From Trichostrongylus colubriformis (Eukaryota; Nematoda; Chromadorea; Rhabditida; Trichostrongylidae): DNA of 64,000 bases. Position numbers and translations under genes: made by a program. The notes under the pieces were generated by a model that did no database searches, had not been told where the DNA came from, and saw only the letters and a program-made list of their open reading frames with translations. How positions within the stretch are numbered: position 1 is the stretch's first letter; the number at the start of each line of letters is the position of its first letter. The stretch covers positions 6,127,725 to 6,191,724 of the forward strand of contig OZ022260.1 in the NCBI GenBank assembly GCA_963978905.1, written 5' to 3'. Positions 44,761-58,000 of the stretch are shown here, piece after piece.

Positions 44761-44826
44761 ATTACATGACTGCATATTGTACCATTACATGCACTGATCC
44801 AGATAAAATCTCGACGCAGTTGTGGG

Positions 44827-44920
44827 GGCAAGCTGCGGTGCTCGTGCCCATGGTATAGGTATCAGGTGGCAAGCTCAAGCACCCGTGCCCATGGTATAGA
44901 TGTATCAGATGGCAAGCTCA
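44827..44920. repeat. Short tandem repeat, about 42-bp unit
   Basis: GGCAAGCT starts at 44827, 44868 and 44911. The units share CGTGCCCATGGTATAG and ATCAG.TGGC. There are about 2.2 copies. Confidence 0.75.
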
Positions 44921-45565
44921 ATTCTGGCCAACGACATTAGCAAAAATTCTAGGTTAGCAAGTGTAAGGCTCTCTGAATGCTGCTATTCTTGATAATTCTG
45001 TTTTTTGCCCACAGAATATATCAACTTCCACGTATGTTCAGTGATTGCTTGTTCTTATTTGTGCTCAACCAATGAGACGAAACTGCATTTTCTACATTCA
45101 GTTCTTCCCTGTTTGAAATGGAAATAAAATCTTCTCGGACCCGCAAAACTCTAAAGGGAGCTTACGGAGATCAGGCCCCTCCAAATGCACGATATATCCG
45201 TTACGTTAAAGATAGTAAATGCTTTACTTGGAAAAATAGCGCAAAGTCATCACCTCAACTTTGTTGCACAAGTTCGTAGAGCACGGTGGACCCCTGTTAA
45301 CCCCCAAATGAGTGTAACCCTTCCCATCCCACGTGGTACCCATTTGTTTCAATGCTCCGCAGCCAACCCGAAAGGCACAGCACCTTTAGTGACACTTATC
45401 TATTGGTGCTCCTTATCAGCCCTTATGAGTGGCCATACATCTTGGCTGACAGCCGTCAAAGTTCCTTACAACCATTTAGAGCACTCGTGGAATTCAGCTC
45501 TGCACAATGGCTGGCAAGCTCCCGATAATACATACAAACACCAGTAGAAAGGCTCAGCTGAATAT

Positions 45566-45846
45566 ACTATACCAGTTGGCGGGTGAACACTACTGCGCGC
45601 GATTCATGGCGAAGTTGTGCAAAATGGGTTTGATTGGGCCGACCACAACTGTGAATGGAATTGAGCGCAAATTTCCTTTCCTCTGCTTTCACCGGAGCCA
45701 ATGAGTTGGAAGAAGAGGAGAGAAGATGGCGTGTTAAAAAAAAAAGCATTCAGGTATTAGTGTACTTCAATCGCTTTGCATCAAATCCATCGACACACCA
45801 TCGACATGAATCGCGCGCAGTAGTGTGCGCCTACCAACTGGTCTAG
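45566..45846. mobile_element. Small inverted-repeat element
   Basis: CCAGTTGGCGGGTGAACAC...CTACTGCGCGCGATTCATG (about 45570-45608) is inverted at about 45806-45843. Single related arms appear at about 49320-49345 and 49520-49560. It is a roughly 280 bp MITE-like unit with no coding content. Confidence 0.65.
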
Positions 45847-46349
45847 GTCATCATTGGGAGGTTGGATAGTTAGGAGCGATAGTTTTGTATTCGATCGCAT
45901 CGATTGGTAATAAATTGTTCACTTGCTGAGCGGCTAAATCCTGCACATTGATGGTAGATATATATCCCGTTTATCTATGTTCATCGTTATCGTATACATG
46001 CTTCACTACTTGGAATTTCACATAGTCTAGCAGTCGATACGCAGAGTTGCGACCAGTACCGAATTAGAAAATGATTCCGAGTGAACCGCTAGCCTTGCTA
46101 TCACAAATATAGGTTGTATCATGATTATCAGTGTAGATCACAATATCAAGAGAAATTTACCATTTTCCGGAACGCTAAGCAACTCAGGGTTGATGCACCG
46201 GGCAGCGATATCAGAACACAAACGAAATATGTTCACCCGAACGCACCGAGCATCAGACGCTTTTGCTAAAGCTGTAGTATCGTAGTAGCAAGCGATATAA
46301 AGGATTTCATCCCATCCAATTCTCGACGGCTCTTATCAGCCACAGTAGG

Positions 46350-46795
46350 CCGTTATCAGTTTCACTGAGGCCCCTGTACCCAACAATACCATTGAGGTCC
46401 CCGCACCCTACAATAACTGCGAATGTGAACATTCCACTGTTAGCCGTAAAAGCCATTCGGCCTTGGTGACATTTCCCTTCTCACGTTTCCAATCGAATAT
46501 TATCAACCATTATCAGTTTGGATCACCCACTATTAATGTCCCTGCCCCACCCTGCTAAACACCTATGAGTATCAACGCTGTTGGATCGGCGCGAAAAGCG
46601 AAACGCACTTGACTCATTTGCCTTCTCATGCTCCTTATTAAATCTTGTCAACCGTTATAAATTTGGATCACCCACCATTGATGTCTCTGGCCTACTCTGC
46701 TAATTACCTATGAGTGTCAGCACACCTGAATTAAGGCGAAAGGCGGAACGAATTTACACCTACCTTCTCATTCTCCTTATTAAATGTTGCAAAAC
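46350..46795. repeat. Imperfect tandem repeat, 144-bp unit
   Basis: CAACCATTATCAGTTTGGAT at 46504 and CAACCGTTATAAATTTGGAT at 46648 start two units. A weaker partial unit precedes them (GCCGTTATCAGTTTCACTG). They share CACCTATGAGT and CTCCTTATTAAAT. The surrounding 44921-47576 holds no other recognised gene. Confidence 0.65.
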
Positions 46796-47576
46796 GAAAA
46801 GAAAAGATAAGTTCGTAACATGTTGAAACTCCACGAGTACAGCTTCTACACTGAAAATGAATGTTCGCTACACTGTGCAATGGGTCCACACATGCTCAAT
46901 ATCATGATCTACACAGGCTCAACCATTGTGTCAGTGTCTTACCAATTTATGGTTGGCACTGGAGGAGTATGGTCTTCCCACGGGGTGATCAGGCATGGAA
47001 TCATAACGCACCCTCTGCAAAACCCACGGACCAAGGCGAAGTCAGCAGGATCTTCCATCAGGTCTTTCTGACCATGAATTACTGCCCCTGAGTGAAATCC
47101 ACTTCATCTCACAGTAACACTGCGCAAAGTGCAAGTTTTTTTGTGCTGCATCACAGCAATTCAGGTGTGGCTCATGAATAATCAATCTGTGTTACATTTT
47201 GCAGAGGTTGCATGCTCTTGAGTTTTGCAGCCAATGTACATACACGGTTGCGGCCCGAATTGTGGCATCTTCGCTATTAACTCTTGAGTCGAAGCTCCTT
47301 CTCGATAGATATATTGCCGTGCGGTATTGTAGCCCAGACCATCTCCTTTTACTATTACAAAAGAAAATTTGCGCATATAGAAGAAATGAATTGGAAGTTC
47401 CTCAGACAGACAGACTCGAGGCGGAAAGACTAAACAATGCCTGGTGTCATGCTGAATAAAATGATTATAACTCTTTTATGGCATTAAAGAACACTTGAAA
47501 AGAAGTATCGATGATAGTATAAGTCAAACTTGGTCCCAGAAGTTGCTCATAAACTGCTTTACTGAACGAGAACTGA

Positions 47577-49018
47577 TTAATTGAGTTTGAATGCAGGGCA
47601 AAGTCCTGGTTGATTGTCATCTGTGCTGCAACCGCCATATGGACATGCGCTGCACACTGGGCCCTGTCTGTAGATGCTCTCATTGACGATGTTTCCACTG
47701 AAATTATGTGATTACAAGTTTACGATGGACTGGTGGTGGTCTATCATTAGCTACCCTGTGTACTATACATATTATAACCTATTTTCAGTAATGTGGAGCG
47801 TCTAGCTGGAATGTGCGAACTGGTAATCCAGCTCAGTTAGATTTCTTGCCCTTATTGTGAAAGCCTGCTACAAGTGAGCTGACAAGAACTTCTGGAAGAA
47901 TGGTTAGTCCATGAACGATCGCTTTCACAAATAATTGAGGAGCCAAACATTATTCCAAGGGTTCGAAGGATTTCATCGAACATTTCTTTGACTTGAAGAG
48001 CGCTTCAATGATGTTGATCGACATAAGAAATGAACGAGAATTTGTCAAAAAAATAAGCACCGTGGTGAGTAGCGGCACACTACCACTGTATTCGCACCGC
48101 AACGCTGAGCTCCGCAACCGACTTTTTGAGTGGTAGCCCATGCCATCTGAAATGCATAATATTCTTTTAGGACCTGTCATAGGGTATGATCAACTTTCCT
48201 GTCCTTAGCCTTCAACTTACATAAGATTGTAAATGTAAGCTAACTACTACTAGGACATGAATAGTAATATTGGCTCTTCATCGACGCCTGAATCCTGCTT
48301 TCCCGAAAATGTGTTTAAGCTTTTGAAACAGTACACAAATAAATTGCCAAGAGGGTTGAGTCGTGTGTTTTTGAGCTCTACTACTCAGCGCAGTATAGAT
48401 TTCGATTATCTGGTCGATGTGTCCATAACGAAATATTCAAGACTGGTTTGTTCATGCCGACATGAGCTCAAATGTACCTGAGTAAATTTCTTTGGCCCTT
48501 TGGCCCTCGTCATGAGCTTCTCAGTAAATACCACTCTGTCGTTGATAGACTCCGTCTTGATCTGGCTCCAGAATGATTTTATCGCCTGAAACAAACGGTA
48601 TATCTGCACGCCCTCTTAATGGAAACAAAGAATAACAACAAGGAACCTACCTCGTAGATACAGTCATGAAATGACTTGGTATTAGATGAAATGGATGCAA
48701 GGTTTTCCCCCATTTCAGAGAGTGACGTCGAGCCTTCGGATGGACAGGTATTTGCGTACTCTTGAGCTGCGCTCTCTAGTTCGATGCTGTACGTCTGGGA
48801 AACACGTCAAAATATCACGCAGTCTACGAGCGCTTTTCAGCAGTCAAACAAGGTTAGCCTAAGGCGGTGAAAAGTTGAATTTTTAGAAGCGAAAATTGCA
48901 TGCCTATTAGAAAGATGATATCTGAAAATAAGAGCTCACCAGTCTGAATATATTGGTACCTGTAGGAAGCTTCCTACCTGTCCTACCATTCGGTACAAAG
49001 CCTCGGGCAAGCCTTGAT
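47577..49018 (-). CDS. Gene C CAP2 exons (5 exons, to stop)
   Basis: The exons are 48940-49018, 48651-48794, 48478-48585, 48061-48146 and 47577-47697. Landmarks are SRLARGFVPNGRTGRKLPTG, ELESAAQEYANTCPSEGS, MGENLASISS, AIKSFWSQIKTESIND, MAWATTQKVGCGAQRCG, NTVVVCRYSP, and the tail GPVCSACPYGGC ending PGLCPAFKLN. It is complete with no internal stop and very similar to gene A CAP2. Confidence 0.88.
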
Positions 49019-52000
49019 CTGGAAGAGCGTGGCTGAAGACAATTTTGTTTGGGCTCATCTTTCATATGTGACCATTGGCGGTCGCTTTTTTGGTATGGTT
49101 GTGCAGAAGATAGGTACAAAGTGGTACGATTTGAAATCCCCGCAGTAGAGTGTCATAAATAACCTATACAAGTAAGTTGTTGCTTGCCCTCTGGTGAGTC
49201 CATTGATAAATTGCGACGTTTTTCCACTTTGTACATGAGTTCAAAAAACCCCTGAGGATTCCTGCACCTCGAGGAGAGGTCAAGAACAGAAAGAGATAGG
49301 ATGAGCAGCTCAGATGCCGACCAGCTGGACTAGCGCACACTACTGCGCGGAGGCGTAAGTTGGTCGATCGAAATTGCTTTTTTCCAATAAATGTACTCAG
49401 ACCCCTTACCACATCACTTGCCGCTCGTAGTAGGCGGGCGCTCTCTCCAAGTGTGTTCAAAATGACTTGGATATTGGTTATTCTTACTGGCTTTTTTCTG
49501 GTTTCCAAGCTGCATTATAACTAAACCAGTTGGGCGGGCGACCACTACTGCGCTCGTCACACATGGAAGCATGCTAATTGGGCTTGATCGTATCAACTGA
49601 TCAGTATCATCAATCAAACGAAACAGGGAATTCGCAAAATGGAAAAGGGAAACAAATCCTCCTTCCCCTCCCCCCCCCCCCCCCCTTCAACCTCGTCCTT
49701 CCGCATCAGTCGATATGTAAAATCAAATCCCATCTTAACTGCGACGCAAGATATCATTTTCCAGCCATTCACCTTTCGAGGCTCCTTATCAACCTTCATG
49801 AGATGCTATCACCTTCGTTCCATCACCACTGATGTCTACTTACCACCCCCATATCACTTCTAAACTTCAGAGTCCCAGCTTTGCTGCGACGCGAGATATC
49901 AGTTTCCCGCCATTCACCTTTCGAGGCTCCTTATCAGCCCTCATCAGTTGAATGAATTTCCGGTCAGACACACACACCAAAAGTTATGAATTTCCGGGCA
50001 GACACACACACATCAAAAGACACACTTAGCCGATTATATATAGTAGGATTACGAATCTCTGCTGTACGAACCGCGCATTCGGGGTTAATTCCGCTCACTG
50101 CGCCAAGGCCTCTTCATGGCTTTCAGAAACTCATCTAATCGTAACTCATAATTTCCTCACATTCGAATCCTTTCGAGCCGAACAAACATTTTTTCGAGCC
50201 GGAGATCAAATTTTCTCCGCCCACGTGGGTCGAGCTCAGCTTGGTTTACTTCTTATCCCATGCCCTATCCATGTTCTTGTCCCCATCTCCTTAGGTTGTT
50301 TCTCAAGTTATGTCTGATTTCGCGACAGACGAAGAGACGGCCGGACAGAAGGAGGGAGAGACAGGTAGGCCGCGTATATACTTTGCGCACCGACTCCGAC
50401 GGCGGCCTTCCGGTATGCGCTCTGTTTGTAAAACGCTCGACCCAATCACACTACAGTGTGATGTGTGATGATTGTGGCGAGAACCCACGGTTTTCAATTT
50501 GAATCAAGACATAGTGCCAAACTATGCATGATGATCGTGGCAAGAGAACACGAATTTGAATTCGAATCTTGGCATGGTGCCAAGCTGTACGAATTTCGAA
50601 TACGAATACGTGGGCACTAGCAGCGATCATCATACTGTGGTGTGGTTAGACAAACGATTCACGGACGGAGAGAGTCACCGGAGTGCTACCGTGGTAGGCG
50701 GTGGTGACATGGTTTTGCCACCTTCAACGCCGGTACCAGCCAATTTCTGCCGTCGCTGCCGGTGTCGGCATCGGTACGCAAAGCATGAACGCGGCAGCAG
50801 ATGAAGCGTTTTATGCACAGTGGGGATGGTTCTAATGAACATCCTTTACGCTCTCCTGTTCTCATGCCATTTGCTGAATAAGAAATGCTTTTCGCTTCAT
50901 CTGAGGGACGGATTTACATGAGGGAAATCAGACTTTGGGCAACACAAGCCCTCTTGATTTTCTCGCATACATAGTTGTCATAGCTTTGTCACAGGCGCGG
51001 AACTTTCCAGTTGTCCATCTCCATTGGAAGCATTCTCTTCTCACTATTCCCAAACGATTTTCTTTAGAAGAACAAAATATGGAAACCTTGCCAAGGCTAA
51101 TACGTGAGAGCCGGAGTTTGCACAGAATGCAATGGAATGGGCCAACCTAAGGAGACTTCTCTGCAAAGATGCGTCCGGGTGCTCAAACGAGTCACTATTT
51201 TTCAGCCAATTTTGAAGAAGCTTTGTCTTGGTAATAAATGATATCTGTGTAGAGAAAACTCAGTTTCCAATGAAACTGCAAAAAGAAAGCGGCGCAAACA
51301 TTCGTGAAAACCTTGTGGTTTTTGTGATTCAGTGAGAAGTGTGGGCTGGGGCATCACAGTTCTGCTGCCGAGACTAATTGAAAACACGAAGTATTCAATT
51401 TCATATTATCGGAAGGAAACACCAATTCGCCGATCACCTTTCAACAAGGGACGACTGCTTCTCAGGCATGACGATTACAGGAAGCATCGAAGGTCTGCTC
51501 TGATTTGATATAAGCAGATCTTAGTATCCCACTAGATGAGCATCCATCAAAGCTTAAGCTGTGAGATTTAATAGGATGCATGATGATAAAGCAATTTTAC
51601 CTGCGATAATTGTGCATATTGATTATCTTCAGACGGAGTTCTTCTGTAATGATACCAACTGAGCTCGGCGTTGTCGTCGTTGTTGTTGGCATCGAAGTTG
51701 TCGTTGTCGTAGTTGTTGTTAGTATGGATGTTGTCGGTGTCGTTGTCGTTGTCGGCATCGATGTTGTCGGTGACGTTGCCGTTGTCGTTGTCGTTGTCAG
51801 CATCGATGTCGTCGGTGTCGTTGTCGTTGTCGTTGTAGCTGTTGACATCGATGTCGTCGGTGTCGTTGTCGTTGTCGTTGTAGCTGTTGACATCGATGTC
51901 GTCGGTGTCGTTGTCGTTGTCGTTGTGGCTGTTGAAATCGATGTCGTCGTTGTCGTTGTAGCTGTTGACATAGATGTCGTCGGTGTCGTTGTCGTTGTCG

Positions 52001-55000
52001 TTGCTGACAATATTGTCGGTGTTGTGATTGGTATCTCTGTTGTTGTTGCGTGATGTTGACATCTGACCCGTAAAATACCTACCACACCCCCTACTGCGGT
52101 CGTACTACCTAATTCACTAAACTTCCCAATACGTCCTATGAAGCGTCAAGGTTTCTGCTTCGATTAGACTGACGTTTCGCAACGGGCATTTTAGGTTAGG
52201 TGTGGTGTAGCTACCCACAGTACCCGATCATGTTCAACCTGCAAGGAATTGTGTAAAAAATACGCGGTACGCTGGTGCTGCCGCGCCGCGGGTTTCGACA
52301 GATCAATGAAATGCTGATCTACTGATGAATCATCTTACCTTTAGTGTGGGGTCTAAATGCATTGGTTAGCTCAATAGAGTTAGCACAATGGTCAGCGATG
52401 TTTTGACTTACCGCTTGCCGTCGTGGATGAAGCTTCCGTAGTTGATTCGACCGTTGTGGCACTTGTGGTTTCAGCAACTGTTGTTGATGTCGCTTGAGTT
52501 GTTGGGTTCAAATCTGATACGGCTTCTTCACTCTTGAATCTGCTGAGCTGACAAATATTCAAATTGACTTACCTATAAAGTTTGTGTCATTAGTTGCTGA
52601 ACAAAGGTGCGTTATTACATTGCATCTTGCAAAAGGAAGAGCTACCTGACAATCAAGGTCGGTAGTGCATCCCTTCTTATTAGGAGACACTACGTAGAGC
52701 GGTGCATTCAGCACTGGTCTGAATGGAAAGGCTCACTTGGTGGTTGACGCATAAGTACTACAAGATGCTTTATATAAGCTGATCATATGGTGATGTATAT
52801 TTATTACATTTTTCTCATTCTCATTTACACCTCTCATTCGCATGCTGAATTGCAAAAAAATATTTGTCTTCTGTAACCTGGGTAAACAGGGCATCTGTAA
52901 AGAGTATTTGAAATCGAAGTAGATCATTTGCGCAAATACCATGACGGTGCGCTCTTAACAGCGACAAAGGCGCGTTGGTTAAAAGCACCGGAAGGGGTGA
53001 GGCAAAACTGACGACTGGGAATACATTGGAATACATGTTCTTCGAAAACAAAGCTTCCACTCAAGCATAAGTAATGCGCGACGAAAGGCGCAATCAAAAA
53101 GTGCGGCTTGACGTGTTATCGCATATCCGCAGCAGGGCGTGACGTCCTGTGGTCCTGCAGTCGATCGAGTTGCCGGCAAAGGCGGGACGTCGTTCGCGGC
53201 CGGTTGATCGGCCTCTCCGCCCGTCTTCCGTTTCTCCTTGCCAAAGACACCACTACTTTCATATTGCACACTCTACCAAATTTACTTTTCGGTGTCAATA
53301 AATCGCATCTCGCCAAATTTTGATCGCTATCGCGCCCACAACTGATAGTAGGGGCCCCTATTTATTCACCAGAAAAGAAAAAATGAATGAAATCTATGGT
53401 GACCCAAAACAAGGCTCCCTTACCAGTATTGTCCACGTACGACTACTGAGTGCTAGGAACGAGTAGCTTGATAGTATCGCGTAATTCAAACATATCATGG
53501 GTTTCTTTCAACTTCGTTCCTTATTGCAGCGGCTGACATGCCTACTTTGTCACGTAGACGTCACGTGGAGAATTCTGCGTTCAATGCCAGGTGTGGTCGA
53601 AGTGCGTGGGCAGGATCGAAAAGGATTCTAGGGGGCTTCACGCTGTGATGAGCTTCAGTGGCGGTAAAAAAAAGGGTGAAGCATGGACAGATACCCAAGT
53701 AACAACCTGAACAGCTAGTTAAATAGCTAATCTGATTATCGCGGAGTGCGCCTTTAAGTTTTTTTGGCTACTCATCATTGGTGTCCTTCCTTACTTTAGC
53801 TTTTGCCCATCATCTTGGAAGACAACATGGAGCAATCCTAAAGTACAGAGTGTTCCAGAATCGAGGGCGCCAGTGTATTGCAAAATTTGTTGTAGTCTAT
53901 AGAGTAAACAAAACAACTCATTCACAATTTCACTCACATCTTGTGTAACAAGGCACAGCAGCCATATCATATGTTGTCCAGTCCTGACAAAGACTCATGT
54001 CTCATTATCACTCCAGCACAGTTGACACGCATTTTCTATACACTCCCTCACAGAATGTTTTCCATGGCTGCTTTATGTGACACCATAATGACTGACTCCA
54101 CTGACCTTGCTTTGAGTTAAAAACTGCGGCAGGAGATCAATGTAATCAAGTTTTGGAGGTTTGACAGACGCCTTGAAAAGTGATGAATTCAGACAGATCG
54201 GCTCAGGAACACTCTTGGATCAGTTCCATTCTGTATACTAGAGCGCTATGCCGCTAAACTCACCAAGTATTGCTGCGGAGCACTAGAGAGCTTCATTATA
54301 TCTATATGTTCTTCATGTTCACATTCCCGCAAGCTTTACGCCGGAAACCTTCGACGGAAACCAACAGTAGGTTATTATTGAACCATAAGTCTTACTGGTA
54401 TCCAAACAACCTGTCGGCATAGTGTACCTTGCCAAACATGTTGACCAGAATGGGTTGCCTTCAGCGGTTCAGGTCGTGAATTTTTTTCTCGTTTGAACAA
54501 AAGTACGCTGAGAATCGTGTAACCATGACAAAGTGATGGCAAAGTAAAGAAAACGATTTGATAATAATTTGTACAGAGAAATACAGAGGAAAACGAACTC
54601 AGGCGCCCATAATTCTGGGACACCTTGTACAATATAGGGTGGAGTGCAAGTGTTCCGATTTGTGAGGTCAGGTCAGGTTGCGCTTCGGATCGCAATCAGG
54701 TAAAGACAGGTACATAACGCTGCCAAAGCTTCTCCCCTAAAAAGGCTTAGGCAAATCTGGGAGAGCCCAGACGGCAGGACAAGCCACCATTCGGACAATT
54801 CGCGAAGAGCGGTGACCCAGTTCGGTGCCGACCTCTAGAAATCGGAACACTTGCAACACACCCTACAATATAGGAGGCTTTAGGTTCCACAGTATTAGAA
54901 ACGGAGCGCATTTTGGAATCGTTGCTATCGTCCTCAAATTGAGCTCAGAAATCGAGAATACACCACGTAAGAATGGTAAGTTGCATTTGAGTGAGAAGTG

Positions 55001-58000
55001 GAATCTTACCAGAAAATCGAAATTTACGTCATCATGCTCTCTAACACCCTGCATCAATAGAAGCCGTCCAGTTGCTCTAAAATGGAGTTTAGTTAGCGCT
55101 CTCTGATTGTAGTGACGGACGAGGGACGGCCCCAGTACACAACTCGTTCAAAGACACCGGAAGGGGTAAGCTTGGCGGACTATGGATATAAGAGTAGGGA
55201 TGCTCATCGATGTCAAAAAATCGGCCGGCCGCGGACGTTATCCCACATTCGCCGGGAACCTGACCGGCTGGGACTGTGGGACGACAGGTCATGGAGCGTA
55301 GTCGTGAGTGAAAAATTCGATGGGGCACTGCTGTTGTGTGAGGTCGCGCAGCACCGATTCTCTGGACATGACGAATCTAAGCTACTCTTATGGAGAAAGA
55401 CATGATTTTATACCAAATCTTCTCTTCCACTGTGGACTAACAAATTTATCGCTTCTTGCTTTTTTATTCACAGCGCTCAATCAGCTGAAGTTTTAAACAA
55501 CTCATACTCATCCCGAGGATTAGGAAACCAAAGAAAACTGTTCCGTCAAACGCAGTGCTTCCTTTTCTTGCAGTACTCACTGTACTGCAGTCGCCCCCAT
55601 TGCGACCCTACCAAACTACACGTGAGGTAAAAGTCGCCAAACAAGTGTCTCCTCCACTGTGCAGCATTTGTCCCGATATTGAGATTTGAAAAAAAAATTT
55701 CAACTTCCCACTTCTTCTCTTTTTACACCAAAAGTGGGCCTTTACTTTGGAAGCTGAAAAAAATTGAAAAAGCAAACAGTCAAAATGAGAAGAAAATTAA
55801 ATAAAATATATTTCGAAGGTAATTCATTTCGGTTATGGTTTCAATGAGATCGTCGTTCACGTTGAACCCAGGTGACAATCTTACAGAAGAAGCAGAGTTC
55901 TCAGAAAATCGTCATTTTTATTGCAGGCATAGAGACTGAAGTTACCCAAGCAAATTGCTAAATTGTACTGGGTGCCCACCTACATGGAATTCTGAAAGCT
56001 ATGAAAAAATTGGAGAAGAAATGGAAATTACAATGCAACCTAACAATACTATCTTATGGAACTATAAGGGAAGCTTCCTTTTGAAAGAGCAAGTCCCTAT
56101 CTGCGAAGAATTGGATATAATGCATGAGCTACTTCAAAATGGACCTTTTCAAGTTTCCATTAGCCTTGTGGTTATGCAATCATCCAGCGCTTCCCTTACA
56201 ATAATGGGTGTTACAGCAGAAAATGACGTTGTCGGTTTCCGTGCCTTGCAAAGAAAGTGGAGATGATCAACGTCTCACAAAATCATGTGAGGCAAATAAA
56301 TATTTGTTCGACCGCACTACCAAATTCGCAATCTCAAAAGATATTTTGAAACTGATAAACGAAAGTTGGTTGTGCTGACGATTAAGGCAACATCGACTCG
56401 AAAGGTATGAGGAACTTGATTCTGCGAACTATTTCTCTCAAGTTTTCCTTCTTTTCGGGTTAAACAAACACCCTTCCGATGGATGTCAAGACTTTTCAAA
56501 CAGGATAAACTTACTTTTTGTCAAAAACGCATGCAAGCGCATACGAAATTGGTGGCCCACGACAGGTTTGTACATTGCATCCATACTTGGTCGCTTGATA
56601 GTAGATCATCTGAGACAAAAACTCTTGTTCTGAAGAATTTCTAACGATGTAGAAGACTAAAACTCCTAGAATCTCGCCCTTGCCTTGGCGTTAAACACAA
56701 TACTGCTGACATTTTTAGAAGAATCGCCATCTGGCGACATATTAATCGACCCAAACCGTTGCACAGTCATAACTGTTCGAAGTAGTTGAAATGAGTGGAT
56801 CAAATCCGGAAAAGTGGATCAGCGGCTTTTATGAAACCTGCGTTCCGCAAACATCATTTTTGTTGGATTACCTTGGAGTTTTGGGACACTTTTCAGCAAG
56901 GGCTTTGCACAACATTTATGAAAGTATTCAAGCTCATTTCATCAACTCCAAAAGAGAAATTGGAAAAAAATCACTCACCTTTCACAGAATACCCGTTCCT
57001 TACCGCATGAATCATGGTGACTTCCGAACTATAGGCAAAGGCTCTTATGATGAAGCCTCAAACGTGAGTGTAGGGTGTATTTTGACTAAATTTCTTCTCT
57101 CATCGCTTGAATGACAAATTGACTTAAATGACAATGAAAATCGCATGGTGTCATCTGAAAGCAGTTTCTGTGTCTTCATATAATATAGATATGCTATAGT
57201 GATGCTTTAAATCCTGAATTCGGAGAAGATTTTGATTTCACATGAAAGTGTGAAGATGGGTTGAAAAACACGAACACAAATGAAATTTACATTGCCGTGT
57301 TCAGAAGAAAACTGCTGGATGTTAGAATCATTTCACAGTGATGGTATCATTTTAATCTATTATTGCTTTCCTGTTCTCTAGATATCGTTGTCTCAAGAAA
57401 GCGAACGGCTCGAATACGTGGCAACACAGGGTGGCATTGACCTGATCTGCGCAGTGCAATTGGAAGGCTAGTTAGCGTTCACTTGTTTGAGACATTGATA
57501 TCTAGAGAGTAGGAAGGCATTAATAGATAAAAATTAGACCATCACCCTAAATTTAGTCTCACATAAATGATTGACATTTTTCTTTCTGAACATAGCAGTG
57601 TAAATTTCATTCATGTTTGTGTATTCTCAACCCATCTTCACCTTTCCATGTGGAATTGATATCTTTTCCAAATTCATGATTAGAAGCATTGCTTGAGCAT
57701 AGCCAATATATTGTGAAGACACAGAATCTGCTTATAGAAGACACCATGCGATTTTCTTTGCTTGAAGTTGTCATTTCAGCGATGTTCCAGTCAATATCAT
57801 CGAAAAAGCACTCTGCAATTTAGATAACAAGATAATTCCTGCACTACGCAAAAGGTAGTCTGTGAAAGTTGGATGATTTCTCCAACTTCTCGTTCGAAGC
57901 TGGCGAAATGAAATGAGCTTAGAAACTTTTAAAAATGTTGGGAAAACTTTCAAAAATGTTGTGAAAAGCTATTGCTTAAAAGAGTTCTCGGTTTTCAACA

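Noticed and set aside
45185..45547. 120-residue plus-strand ORF
   Set aside because: No domain motif, no conserved copy in other units, and it overlaps repeat-rich DNA.
51610..52053. 147-residue Val-rich ORF on the plus strand, and a 164-residue Asp/Asn-rich ORF on the minus strand
   Set aside because: Alternative frames of the same trinucleotide microsatellite. Only the Thr frame leads into the CAP2 start.
51600..52060. CRISPR-like or satellite array
   Set aside because: The repeat unit is a trinucleotide mixture with no spacers, and it lies inside a coding exon.
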